Source of the DNA: Actinomycetes bacterium
GTDB lineage: Bacteria > Actinomycetota > Actinomycetes > Actinomycetales > Cellulomonadaceae
Length of the DNA stretch: 5,101 nucleotides
Assembly: GCA_023438885.1 (NCBI GenBank)
Contig: JAEXPS010000113.1
Location: 1-5,101 of the forward strand
Reading direction: 5' to 3'
Part shown: in pieces, positions 1-5,101 of the stretch
Layout: every line of letters starts with the position of its first letter
How positions within the stretch are numbered: the first letter of the stretch is position 1
Made by a program: the position numbers and the translations under genes
Notes under the pieces: generated by a model
Told to the model about the DNA's origin: nothing
Seen by the model: the letters and a program-made list of their open reading frames with translations, nothing else
Database searches by the model: none

Positions 1-171
1 CAGTCGGTCGCCCTCTCGCACGCCCCACCAGCCGGCCACGTGGGGGCCGGCGCGGACTGGGTGTCACTGGGCGTCTGGGCCCACAACGCCGCCGCCATCC
101 GGATCTACGAGCGGCTCGGTTTCCGCACGGACCAGCGCAACCGCAGCTACCGCCCACCGGCCTCCGCGTAG
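1..171 (+). CDS. GNAT-family N-acetyltransferase, C-terminal fragment (5' end outside window)
   Basis: Frame 1 is open from the first base to a TAG at 169-171, giving the last 56 residues of a protein that begins upstream of the window. The visible part reads VSLGVWAHNAAAIRIYERLGF at about residues 21-41. This is the typical C-terminal signature of GNAT acetyltransferases: a beta strand, then an Asn (N29) followed by a helix with a conserved Tyr (Y36) and a Leu-Gly-Phe turn. In the family the Tyr often acts as general acid and the region packs against acetyl-CoA. GNAT enzymes move an acetyl group from acetyl-CoA to an amine on a small molecule, protein or antibiotic. The substrate cannot be told here because the acetyl-CoA pyrophosphate loop lies outside the window. 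The gene converges on the minus-strand membrane-protein gene with only 5 bases between the two stop codons. I am confident of the family, but not of the function. Confidence 0.85.
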   Translation, partial: QSVALSHAPPAGHVGAGADWVSLGVWAHNAAAIRIYERLGFRTDQRNRSYRPPASA

Positions 172-176
172 GCCCG

Positions 177-509
177 TCACCAGCGCTGGGGCGGGGAGAT
201 CTCGCCGCCGAGCGAGAGGTGGGGGTGCGGCTCCTCGACACGCTGGAGCGGCTCCGGTGGGCGTGCCGCCCGGTGCTGGCCCAGCAGGTGGCGCCACCAG
301 AGCCACAGCACGGGGGTCGCGAGGGCCGTGAGAAGCAGCTGGGTGGTCCAGCCGAGCATGTCCTGGGCAGGGTGCGCGCTCTGGAAGGCCACCACGATCA
401 GGGTCGCCACCGAGGCCAGCCAGAGGAGGGTCGCGAAGCACGCGCTGCCCCACTCCAGGTAGGTCACCGGTGGGGCCCCTGCGCGCGACGGCCCGCCGCC
501 GGCGCTCAC
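177..509 (-). CDS. Small two-helix membrane protein, translationally coupled to the MMPL transporter
   Basis: I do not recognise a named family. The reading frame ends at a TGA (179-177). The start chosen is GTG at 509-507, whose GTGA overlaps the TGA stop of the upstream transporter gene (508-506), a classic translational-coupling arrangement; an AAGG lies about 9 bases upstream. This gives 110 residues. A second possible start, GTG at 467-465, would give 96 residues beginning VTYLEWGSACF, with an AGGGG about 10 bases upstream. Two hydrophobic segments are visible, at about residues 25-42 (FATLLWLASVATLIVVAF) and 53-72, joined by a short polar loop. The second helix is rich in Leu and Trp. 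The tail of about 38 residues is hydrophilic, rich in Pro, His and Arg, and probably cytoplasmic. The tight coupling suggests a product that works with or stabilises the transporter, but that is inference from position only. It is a credible gene because the hydrophobic pattern is clean and the overlap fits. The exact start is uncertain. Confidence 0.7.
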   Translation of the reverse strand: MSAGGGPSRAGAPPVTYLEWGSACFATLLWLASVATLIVVAFQSAHPAQDMLGWTTQLLLTALATPVLWLWWRHLLGQHRAARPPEPLQRVEEPHPHLSLGGEISPPQRW

Positions 510-2752
510 CTCGCGGCCTTGCTCCCGCGGGCGATCGGAAGGCGGCTCAACGGCCACGGCGCCCACCAGTTCCATCGCCCGAGCACGGTCATCGTCGCCG
601 GCACCAGCAGGCAGCGCACCAGCGTGGCGTCGATGAACACCGCGACGGCCAGCGCGAAACCGACCTCCTTGATGACGATCAGCCGTCCGGCGACGAACCC
701 GGCGAAGACCACGATGATGATGGCCGCGGCCGAGGTGATCACCCGCCCCGAACGCTGCAGACCCAACCGCACCGCCTCGTCGGTGGGCACGCCTTCGTCG
801 TGCAGCTCCTTGACCCGGGACAGCAGGAACACCTCGTAGTCCATCGCCAGCCCGAAGGCGAAGGCGAGCACCAGTGCGACGACATAGGTCTCGATGCCCC
901 CGACCACCAGGAAGTCCAGCGCCCCGGCGAGGTGCCCCTCCTGGAAGCCCCAGACGAGCACGCCCAGCGCCGCGGCGAGTGACAGGGCGTTCGTCAGGAG
1001 CGCCTTGACGGGGATGACCACCGACCCCGTCATGAGGAACAGCAGCACCAACGTCGCCGCCGCGACGATCCCGACCACCCACCACAGCCGATCGGTCAGC
1101 GCCGTGGTGAAGTCGAGGTTGTGGGCTGCCTGGCCGGTGACCCAGGTGGGGAAGCCGGGGTCGTGCCCCCGGATCTGCTGCACCACGGAGCGAGCAGCCT
1201 GGCCCCCCGCGTCCTGAGAGTCGGGGCGAACCCCGATCACCACGTACGACCCCGCCACCCGCGGCGGGTCGACCGAGGCGACGTCGGCGAGGCCGGCGAG
1301 GTCGTTCTCGGCCCAGCGGACCGCGTCGTCAAGCGGGGCGGCCGCGAGCACGGTGACGGACGCGCCCTGGGCGTCCGGGTAGTTCACGGCGATCGCCTCG
1401 AGGAACTCCCGCTGGCTGCTGCCTTCCGGGAGCAGCTCGACCCCGGAGTTGCGCAGGTCCAGGTGTCGCACAGGCAGCGCGAGGAGGCCCAGTACGACGA
1501 CGCACCCGGCGATCACCCACCACGGGTGCTTCTGGACGCGGCCCGCCAGGCGTGAGAAGAAGCCCTCCGACGACTGCACGTCCGACGTGTGCCGCAGCAG
1601 CGAGCGCAGGGCGGGCACCCGCGCCAGCGCTCCGGGACGGGCGAGGCGGCGGCCCGCCATCACGAGGAGGGCCGGCACGAGGGTCAAGGCCGTGGCGAAG
1701 GCGACCGCCACGAGGGCGACCGACGCGGCCCCGATCGCCCGCAGGATCGGTGGGCTGAACACCAGGAGCGCGGCGATGGCGATCGCCACGGTGAGCGCCG
1801 AGAACGTCACGGTGCGGCCCGCCGTGGCGAGGGTTCGCTCGATCGCGTGAGCCACCGCGCCGTCGCCCCTGCGGCGCCGGCTGCCGGCGCCGCCGTCCGC
1901 GTCGACCACCCGGTGCAGCTCCTCGCGGAACCTCGACACCACCAGCAGTCCGTAGTCGATGGACAGGCCGATCCCGAGGGCCGTGACCACGTTGATGGTC
2001 GAGGCGTCGACCTCCATCACGTAGGTGAGGGCGAGCACGCCGGCCAGGCCGACTCCGATCGACGCCAGCGCGCCGGCCAGCGGCATGCCGGCGGCGAGGA
2101 ACCCACCGAACACGAACACCATCGCCAGCAGCGCGATCGGCAGCGCGACGACCTCGCCCGTGCGCAGGTCGGCCTCGGCCTGGCTCGTGATGTCGTCGAC
2201 GATGAGGGTCGAGCCGCCGACCAGGCCCGTCGCACCGGGTGCGGCGTCGGCGAGGCGAGCCGGCGTCTCCTCCAGCAGCGCCTGGACGGCGCTGAGCGAC
2301 TGCTGCACGTCTGCGGCCTCCGGCTCGAGCGTCACCACGACGAGGAATCCGTTGCCGTCACGCGCGACCAGGGGTGCCACTGCCGGACTGTCGGGACCGT
2401 CCGGCAGCGCCAGCGGGTCGAGCACCGAGGCGACGTCGGGCACCGCCGCCAGGTCCCGCCGGACGTCCGCGAGAACCGCGCCGACGGCAGGATCGGCGGC
2501 GTCGACGCCGTCGAGCACCAGCGTCAGCGACTCACCGGTGAGGTTCACCTCCGCGAGGATCTCGTCGGCCTGGAGGCTCTCGGAGCCGGGCACGTTCGGG
2601 GCGCCGGTCACCACCCTGCTGAACACGGACTCCCCGTGGACTCCGAACACGGCGGTGGCGAAACCGGCAACCGCGATGGCGAGCCACACCAGCACGGCGA
2701 CCCGGGGGTGCCGGGCGATCAGCCGGCCGAGACGCGCGAACACGGCGGTCAT
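506..2752 (-). CDS. MMPL family transporter (RND superfamily), 748 residues
   Basis: This is an integral membrane exporter of the MMPL branch of the RND superfamily, which uses the proton gradient to move lipids, lipid-linked metabolites or drugs across the cytoplasmic membrane. The two-fold architecture is visible. TM1 is at about 18-37, an external domain at 38-200, and TM2-TM6 at about 201-364. A cytoplasmic stretch of about 45 residues precedes TM7 at about 410-430, followed by a second external domain at 431-553 and TM8-TM12 at about 555-720. Both halves carry the paired Asp-Tyr motif of the proton relay: GIGLSIDYG (D266, Y267) in TM4 and FGLAMDYE (D638, Y639) in TM10. They match the positions of the essential Asp-Tyr pairs known in mycobacterial MmpL3. 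The C-terminus ends in the family-typical WNWWAPWPLSRL. The ATG at 2752 gives a standard N-terminus (RLIARHPRVAVLVW), although no good ribosome-binding site precedes it. A basic SRRRRGD patch lies at about 291-297 in the loop between TM4 and TM5. The gene diverges from rarA and is followed by an overlapping small membrane gene. No regulator gene is in view and the substrate is unknown. Confidence 0.95.
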   Translation of the reverse strand: MTAVFARLGRLIARHPRVAVLVWLAIAVAGFATAVFGVHGESVFSRVVTGAPNVPGSESLQADEILAEVNLTGESLTLVLDGVDAADPAVGAVLADVRRDLAAVPDVASVLDPLALPDGPDSPAVAPLVARDGNGFLVVVTLEPEAADVQQSLSAVQALLEETPARLADAAPGATGLVGGSTLIVDDITSQAEADLRTGEVVALPIALLAMVFVFGGFLAAGMPLAGALASIGVGLAGVLALTYVMEVDASTINVVTALGIGLSIDYGLLVVSRFREELHRVVDADGGAGSRRRRGDGAVAHAIERTLATAGRTVTFSALTVAIAIAALLVFSPPILRAIGAASVALVAVAFATALTLVPALLVMAGRRLARPGALARVPALRSLLRHTSDVQSSEGFFSRLAGRVQKHPWWVIAGCVVVLGLLALPVRHLDLRNSGVELLPEGSSQREFLEAIAVNYPDAQGASVTVLAAAPLDDAVRWAENDLAGLADVASVDPPRVAGSYVVIGVRPDSQDAGGQAARSVVQQIRGHDPGFPTWVTGQAAHNLDFTTALTDRLWWVVGIVAAATLVLLFLMTGSVVIPVKALLTNALSLAAALGVLVWGFQEGHLAGALDFLVVGGIETYVVALVLAFAFGLAMDYEVFLLSRVKELHDEGVPTDEAVRLGLQRSGRVITSAAAIIIVVFAGFVAGRLIVIKEVGFALAVAVFIDATLVRCLLVPATMTVLGRWNWWAPWPLSRLPIARGSKAAR

Positions 2753-2825
2753 CGTTCCAGGCTTTCACGTCTCCGCCCAGCACCTCCGGCGGGGCGTGAC
2801 GCCGGGGCTGCGTAGGCTCGGCCCC
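2753..2825. promoter_or_regulatory. Divergent spacer between the MMPL transporter and rarA
   Basis: These 73 bases separate two divergent start codons and should hold at least part of both promoters. On the + strand a TAGGCT -10 box lies just before rarA (listed separately). On the - strand I see no convincing -10 or -35, and the best purine-rich stretch before the transporter ATG (GGAACG) sits too close to be a standard ribosome-binding site. The transporter promoter may therefore extend into the 5' end of rarA. A near-palindrome, GGCGT-G-ACGCC, occupies 2793-2803. An overlapping inverted repeat, CCGGCG (2786-2791) with CGCCGG (2800-2805), shares the same centre region. Either could be an operator, but such short GC-rich symmetry is common by chance in this DNA. 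Confidence 0.4.
2813..2818 (+). promoter_or_regulatory. -10 box (TAGGCT) for leaderless rarA transcript
   Basis: TAGGCT matches the actinobacterial TAnnnT -10 consensus. Its last T lies 7 bases before the rarA GTG at 2826, so the predicted transcription start falls on base 2825 or 2826, at the start codon itself. There is no Shine-Dalgarno sequence in the CGGCCCC between the box and the GTG, which agrees with a leaderless message. No TTGACA-like -35 is found 16-18 bases upstream, which is not unusual for leaderless actinobacterial promoters. The placement is seen directly; the function is inferred. Confidence 0.55.
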
Positions 2826-4214
2826 GTGGACCTCTTCGACGCCGTCTCCTCGACGGCCGAGGGCCTGCCCCAGGTCGGGCCGGGCGCGCCGCTCGCGGTG
2901 CGGATGCGGCCCCGCACGCTCGCCGAGGTGGCAGGTCAGGACCACCTTCTGGAGCCGGGGTCGCCGCTGCGCCGGCTCGTCGAGCCGGCCGACGCCGCCG
3001 CGGCCCGCACGGCACCGAGCTCGGTGATCCTCTGGGGTCCGCCGGGCACGGGCAAGACGACCCTGGCCTACCTCATCGCCTCCTCCTCCGGCCGCCGGTT
3101 CGTCGAGATGTCGGCCGTGACGGCGGGCGTGAAGGACGTCCGCGAGGTGATCGAGGACGCACGTCGCCGGTTGGCCGTCGGCGGCGCCGAGACGGTGCTG
3201 TTCATCGACGAGGTGCACCGCTTCACCAAGGCCCAGCAGGACGCGCTGCTGCCGAGCGTGGAGAACCGCTGGGTGACCCTGGTGGCGGCCACCACGGAGA
3301 ACCCGTCGTTCTCGGTGAACTCGCCGCTGCTGTCGCGGTCGCTGCTGCTGACGCTGCGACCGCTCGGCACGGACGACGTCCGGTCGCTGCTGCGCCGGGC
3401 CGTGGTCGACGAGCGCGGGCTCGGTGGGACCGTGGAGCTGGACGAGGACGCCGAGGACCACCTGCTGCGCCTGGCCGGCGGGGACGCGCGCAAGGCGCTG
3501 ACGATCCTCGAGGCGGCTGCCGGCGCGGCGCTGTCGGACAGCCGCGCCCTCGACGCCCCGGCCCGGATCGACCTCGCGACGATGGAGAAGGCGATCGACG
3601 TCGCCGCCGTTCGGTACGACCGGGCCGGCGACCAGCACTACGACGTCATCAGCGCCTTCATCAAGTCGGTGCGCGGCAGCGATGTCGATGCCGCGCTGCA
3701 CTACCTCGCCCGCATGCTCGCCGCGGGGGAGGACCCCCGGTTCGTCGCGCGCCGCATCGTCATCTCGGCGGCCGAGGACGTCGGCATGGCCGACCCGAGC
3801 GCGTTGCAAACCGCCGTGGCTGCGGCTCAGGCGGTCCAGCTGATCGGCATGCCGGAGGCGAGGATCGTGCTGGCGGAGGCCGTGGTGCACCTGGCGACCG
3901 CGCCGAAGTCGAACGCCGCCTACGTGGCCATCGACTCGGCGCTGGCGGACGTGCGGGCAGGCCGCCTCGGCACGGTGCCGGCCCACCTGCGCGACGCGCA
4001 CTACCCCGGCGCGGAGCGCCTCGGACATGGGACGGCCTACGTGTACGCGCACGACGAGCCGCACGCGGTCGCCGCCCAGCAGTACCTGCCGGACGAGCTG
4101 GCGGGCACCCACTACTACGAGCCCAGCGACCGGGGCTTCGAGCGCCAGGTCGCCGAACGGCTGGCACGCATCCGCCAGATCCTCGAGGACCACCCCCACC
4201 CCCCGGTCTCCTGA
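2826..4214 (+). CDS. rarA: Replication-associated recombination protein A (RarA/MgsA), AAA+ ATPase
   Basis: RarA is a cytoplasmic AAA+ ATPase of the clamp-loader clade (RarA/Mgs1/WRNIP1) that acts at stalled replication forks and in recombination. The 462 residues are close to the usual family length (about 420-450). Visible motifs include RMRPRTLAEVAGQDHLL (26-42), typical of the RarA N-terminus, and Walker A GPPGTGKTT (71-79). Walker B is LFIDEVHRF (125-133, with D128 and E129), sensor 1 is ATTENPSF (155-162), and the likely arginine finger is R171 in LLSRS. Sensor 2 is GGDARKAL (218-225, R222). The C-terminal tetramerisation part contains HYDVISAFIKSVRGSD (271-286) and GEDPRFVARRIVISAAEDVG (301-320), both family hallmarks, and later YVYAHDEP (405-412). 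All catalytic residues are present. The GTG start is chosen because VDLFD fits actinobacterial RarA N-termini and because a -10 box lies 7 bases before it. The frame stays open far upstream, but that part is antisense to the transporter. rpsD follows 223 bases later with its own candidate promoter. Confidence 0.97.
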   Translation: MDLFDAVSSTAEGLPQVGPGAPLAVRMRPRTLAEVAGQDHLLEPGSPLRRLVEPADAAAARTAPSSVILWGPPGTGKTTLAYLIASSSGRRFVEMSAVTAGVKDVREVIEDARRRLAVGGAETVLFIDEVHRFTKAQQDALLPSVENRWVTLVAATTENPSFSVNSPLLSRSLLLTLRPLGTDDVRSLLRRAVVDERGLGGTVELDEDAEDHLLRLAGGDARKALTILEAAAGAALSDSRALDAPARIDLATMEKAIDVAAVRYDRAGDQHYDVISAFIKSVRGSDVDAALHYLARMLAAGEDPRFVARRIVISAAEDVGMADPSALQTAVAAAQAVQLIGMPEARIVLAEAVVHLATAPKSNAAYVAIDSALADVRAGRLGTVPAHLRDAHYPGAERLGHGTAYVYAHDEPHAVAAQQYLPDELAGTHYYEPSDRGFERQVAERLARIRQILEDHPHPPVS

Positions 4215-4220
4215 GCTCTC

Positions 4221-4237
4221 GGGGGTGATAGACCCCC
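4221..4237 (+). terminator. Candidate terminator hairpin after rarA
   Basis: GGGGGT (4221-4226) pairs perfectly with ACCCCC (4232-4237) around a 5-base loop, GATAG, only 6 bases after the rarA stop codon. No run of T follows (the next bases are CCAGGGTTCAGG), so this is not a textbook intrinsic terminator. U-less hairpins of this kind are common at gene ends in GC-rich actinobacteria. A competing stem is possible: CACCCCC (4197-4203) inside the end of rarA can pair with GGGGGTG (4221-4227). The role as terminator is inferred from position and stability. Confidence 0.5.
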
Positions 4238-4284
4238 CAGGGTTCAGGAAAGCGTCGGGATTCGGCGGGACGCGGCGAGTCCGG

Positions 4285-4290
4285 TAGAGT
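4285..4290 (+). promoter_or_regulatory. Candidate -10 box (TAGAGT) of the rpsD promoter
   Basis: TAGAGT fits the TAnnnT housekeeping -10 consensus of actinobacteria and lies in the only rarA-rpsD gap, downstream of the candidate terminator. Spacing places the transcription start near G4297, giving a leader of about 141 bases. The -35 position (about 4261-4267, TTCGGCG) is a poor match to TTGACA, so the assignment rests mainly on the -10 box and the context. Confidence 0.45.
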
Positions 4291-4296
4291 TCCCGG

Positions 4297-4437
4297 GTTC
4301 GCCGTGCGCTCGTCGTGCGACGAACCACCTGGGGTCTTAGCCGGAGCGCCCGCCGCTCACCACATGGTCGGCCCCACGCCACCTGGCAATCCCGCCAGCG
4401 AGGCGTGACGTCAACAACGACAGGAACGAACAACCGC
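4297..4437 (+). promoter_or_regulatory. Structured 5' leader of rpsD, possible S4 autoregulatory element
   Basis: The predicted untranslated leader can fold into three local hairpins. The first is TCGTC (4310-4314) with GACGA (4319-4323) around GTGC. The second has an outer stem GGGGTC (4331-4336) with GGCCCC (4370-4375, one G-U pair) enclosing GAGCG (4344-4348) with CGCTC (4354-4358) around CCCGC. The third has an outer stem CACGCC (4375-4380) with GGCGTG (4402-4407) enclosing CTGGC (4383-4387) with GCCAG (4394-4398) around AATCCC. The second and third stems share base 4375. They are followed by an unpaired, A/C-rich stretch from about 4412 to the start codon that holds the weak ribosome-binding sequence AGGA (4422-4425), 12 bases before the ATG. 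S4 is known to repress its own synthesis by binding mRNA leaders in E. coli and Bacillus, through structures that differ between phyla. Extending that idea here is inference; I do not recognise a named RNA family. Confidence 0.45.
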
Positions 4438-5064
4438 ATGACGAACGTGAACCGCTCGCGCCGCCAGGTCCGCCTGAGCCGCGCCCTCGGCCTGGCCCTG
4501 ACGCCGAAGGCCGTCAAGCACTTCGAGAAGCGCCCCTACCCGCCCGGCGAGCACGGCGGGGCCCGCCGGCGCACCGAGTCCGACTACGCAGTGCGGCTGC
4601 GCGAGAAGCAGCGCCTGCGCGCCCAGTACGCGCTGCGGGAGAAGCAGCTCGCGAAGGCGTACGAGAACGCCCGCAAGGCCCCGGGCCTGACCGGTGAGGC
4701 CCTCGTCGAGGACCTCGAGACGCGGCTCGACGCGCTCGTTCTGCGCGCCGGCTTCGCCCGCACCATCCTGCAGGCCCGCCAGGTGGTCACCCACCGGCAC
4801 GTGCTCGTCGACGGCAAGATCGTCGACCGCCCGAGCCAGCGGATCAAGGAGGGTCAGACCATCCAGATCAAGCCCAAGAGCCAGCCGACGACGCCGTTCC
4901 AGATCGCCGCCGCCGGCGCTCACCGGGACGTGCTGCCGGCGGTCCCGGGCTACCTGGACGTCCAGCTCGAGAAGCTGACCGCGGTGCTGGTGCGCCGGCC
5001 GAAGCGGGCCGAGGTGCCGATCACCTGCGAGGTCCAGCTGGTCGTCGAGTACTACGCCCGCTGA
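4438..5064 (+). CDS. rpsD: 30S ribosomal protein S4
   Basis: S4 is a primary binding protein of the small ribosomal subunit. It nucleates 30S assembly on the 5' domain of 16S rRNA and helps set decoding accuracy together with S5. The 208-residue length is normal (about 200-208). The N-terminal region contains SRALGLALTPKAV (14-26) and KRPYPPGEHGG (31-41), which are conserved in S4, followed by the basic helical segment SDYAVRLREKQRLRAQYALREKQ (about 48-70). The S4 RNA-binding domain spans about 93-152 (LETRLDALVLRAGFARTI, QARQVVTHRHVLVDGKIVDRPS, RIKEGQTI). The end LVVEYYAR is typical. The zinc-binding cysteines found near the N-terminus of some S4 proteins are absent; the only Cys is C197. 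The ATG is supported by N-terminal homology and a weak AGGA 12 bases upstream. The frame is open upstream to 4315, but that lies in the leader. Its neighbour here is rarA rather than the rpsM-rpsK-rpoA cluster. Confidence 0.97.
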   Translation: MTNVNRSRRQVRLSRALGLALTPKAVKHFEKRPYPPGEHGGARRRTESDYAVRLREKQRLRAQYALREKQLAKAYENARKAPGLTGEALVEDLETRLDALVLRAGFARTILQARQVVTHRHVLVDGKIVDRPSQRIKEGQTIQIKPKSQPTTPFQIAAAGAHRDVLPAVPGYLDVQLEKLTAVLVRRPKRAEVPITCEVQLVVEYYAR

Positions 5065-5101
5065 CCCGCACTGCTCCGCGACGCCCCGCACTGCCCTCGG
5101 C
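5065..5101. other. Downstream flank of rpsD, no gene seen
   Basis: These 37 bases follow the rpsD stop codon and run to the window end. The only pattern is a 10-base direct repeat, CCCGCACTGC, at 5065-5074 and 5085-5094 (period 20). No hairpin followed by T residues is visible, so a terminator, if any, lies beyond the window. Confidence 0.5.

Noticed and set aside
287..298. Perfect 12-base palindrome GGTGGCGCCACC, next to GCTGG-C-CCAGC at 275-285
   Set aside because: Both lie within the coding sequence of the small membrane protein, are made almost only of G and C, and have no feature placing them at a gene end or promoter.
1589..2815. 408-codon open frame on the plus strand opposite the transporter
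   Set aside because: The translation is rich in His, Arg and Gly with no fold signature, and it mirrors the codon bias of the transporter gene on the other strand.
2025..2825. Possible N-terminal extension of RarA by up to 267 residues
   Set aside because: This part is antisense to the transporter, low in complexity, and not part of any RarA protein; the GTG at 2826 has a promoter match and the right N-terminus.
2826..2840. N-terminal DLF of RarA as a clamp-binding motif (QLxLF-like)
   Set aside because: Only the last residues of the motif match and the Gln is missing; not enough to claim sliding-clamp binding.
4406..4413. Palindrome TGACGTCA in the rpsD leader
   Set aside because: Eight bases only; it overlaps the end of a predicted RNA stem and has no partner site nearby.
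4315..4437. In-frame upstream extension of S4 from GTG 4315
   Set aside because: It would add 41 residues unlike any S4 N-terminus and would run through the leader hairpins; the ATG at 4438 fits the family.
2532..4517. 661-codon open frame on the minus strand opposite rarA
   Set aside because: Low-complexity Arg/Gly/Val-rich translation with no recognisable domain, lying antisense to a clear AAA+ gene. Long antisense frames are expected at this GC content.
5065..5094. Direct repeat CCCGCACTGC twice with a 20-base period
   Set aside because: Only two copies, and the window ends right after; too little to call a repeat array.

Overview
This is a very GC-rich window with actinobacterial features: GTG starts, a TAnnnT-type -10 box placed directly before a start codon, a two-domain MMPL transporter, and a cysteine-poor S4 protein of the NRSRRQVRLSRALG type. 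From memory of such S4 proteins the source is most likely a Micrococcales-type actinobacterium (Cellulomonas-like or a relative). That placement is an inference, not a search result.

Layout, left to right. Positions 1-171 hold the C-terminal end of a GNAT acetyltransferase on the + strand. Five bases further on, a convergent minus-strand pair ends. Its first gene encodes a 748-residue MMPL/RND transporter (2752 down to 506). Its second encodes a small two-helix membrane protein (509 down to 177) whose proposed GTG start overlaps the transporter stop as GTGA. A 73-base divergent spacer (2753-2825) separates the transporter from rarA (2826-4214, +). rarA encodes the AAA+ replication-associated recombination ATPase and appears to be transcribed without a leader. 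A 223-base spacer (4215-4437) follows. It contains a strong hairpin just after rarA, a candidate promoter, and a foldable leader of about 141 bases before rpsD (4438-5064, +), the gene for 30S ribosomal protein S4. The last 37 bases carry no gene.

How the genes relate. The transporter and the small membrane protein look like a two-gene, translationally coupled unit, which suggests a joint role at the membrane. rarA (fork repair) and rpsD (ribosome assembly) are housekeeping genes on the same strand, but each seems to have its own promoter. No gap without a gene exceeds 300 bases. No mobile element, CRISPR array, tRNA or rRNA was seen. This is mostly an ordinary chromosomal region. The points most worth following are the rpsD leader, the leaderless rarA start, and the small protein coupled to the transporter. 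I did not find convincing evidence of a new multi-gene system.
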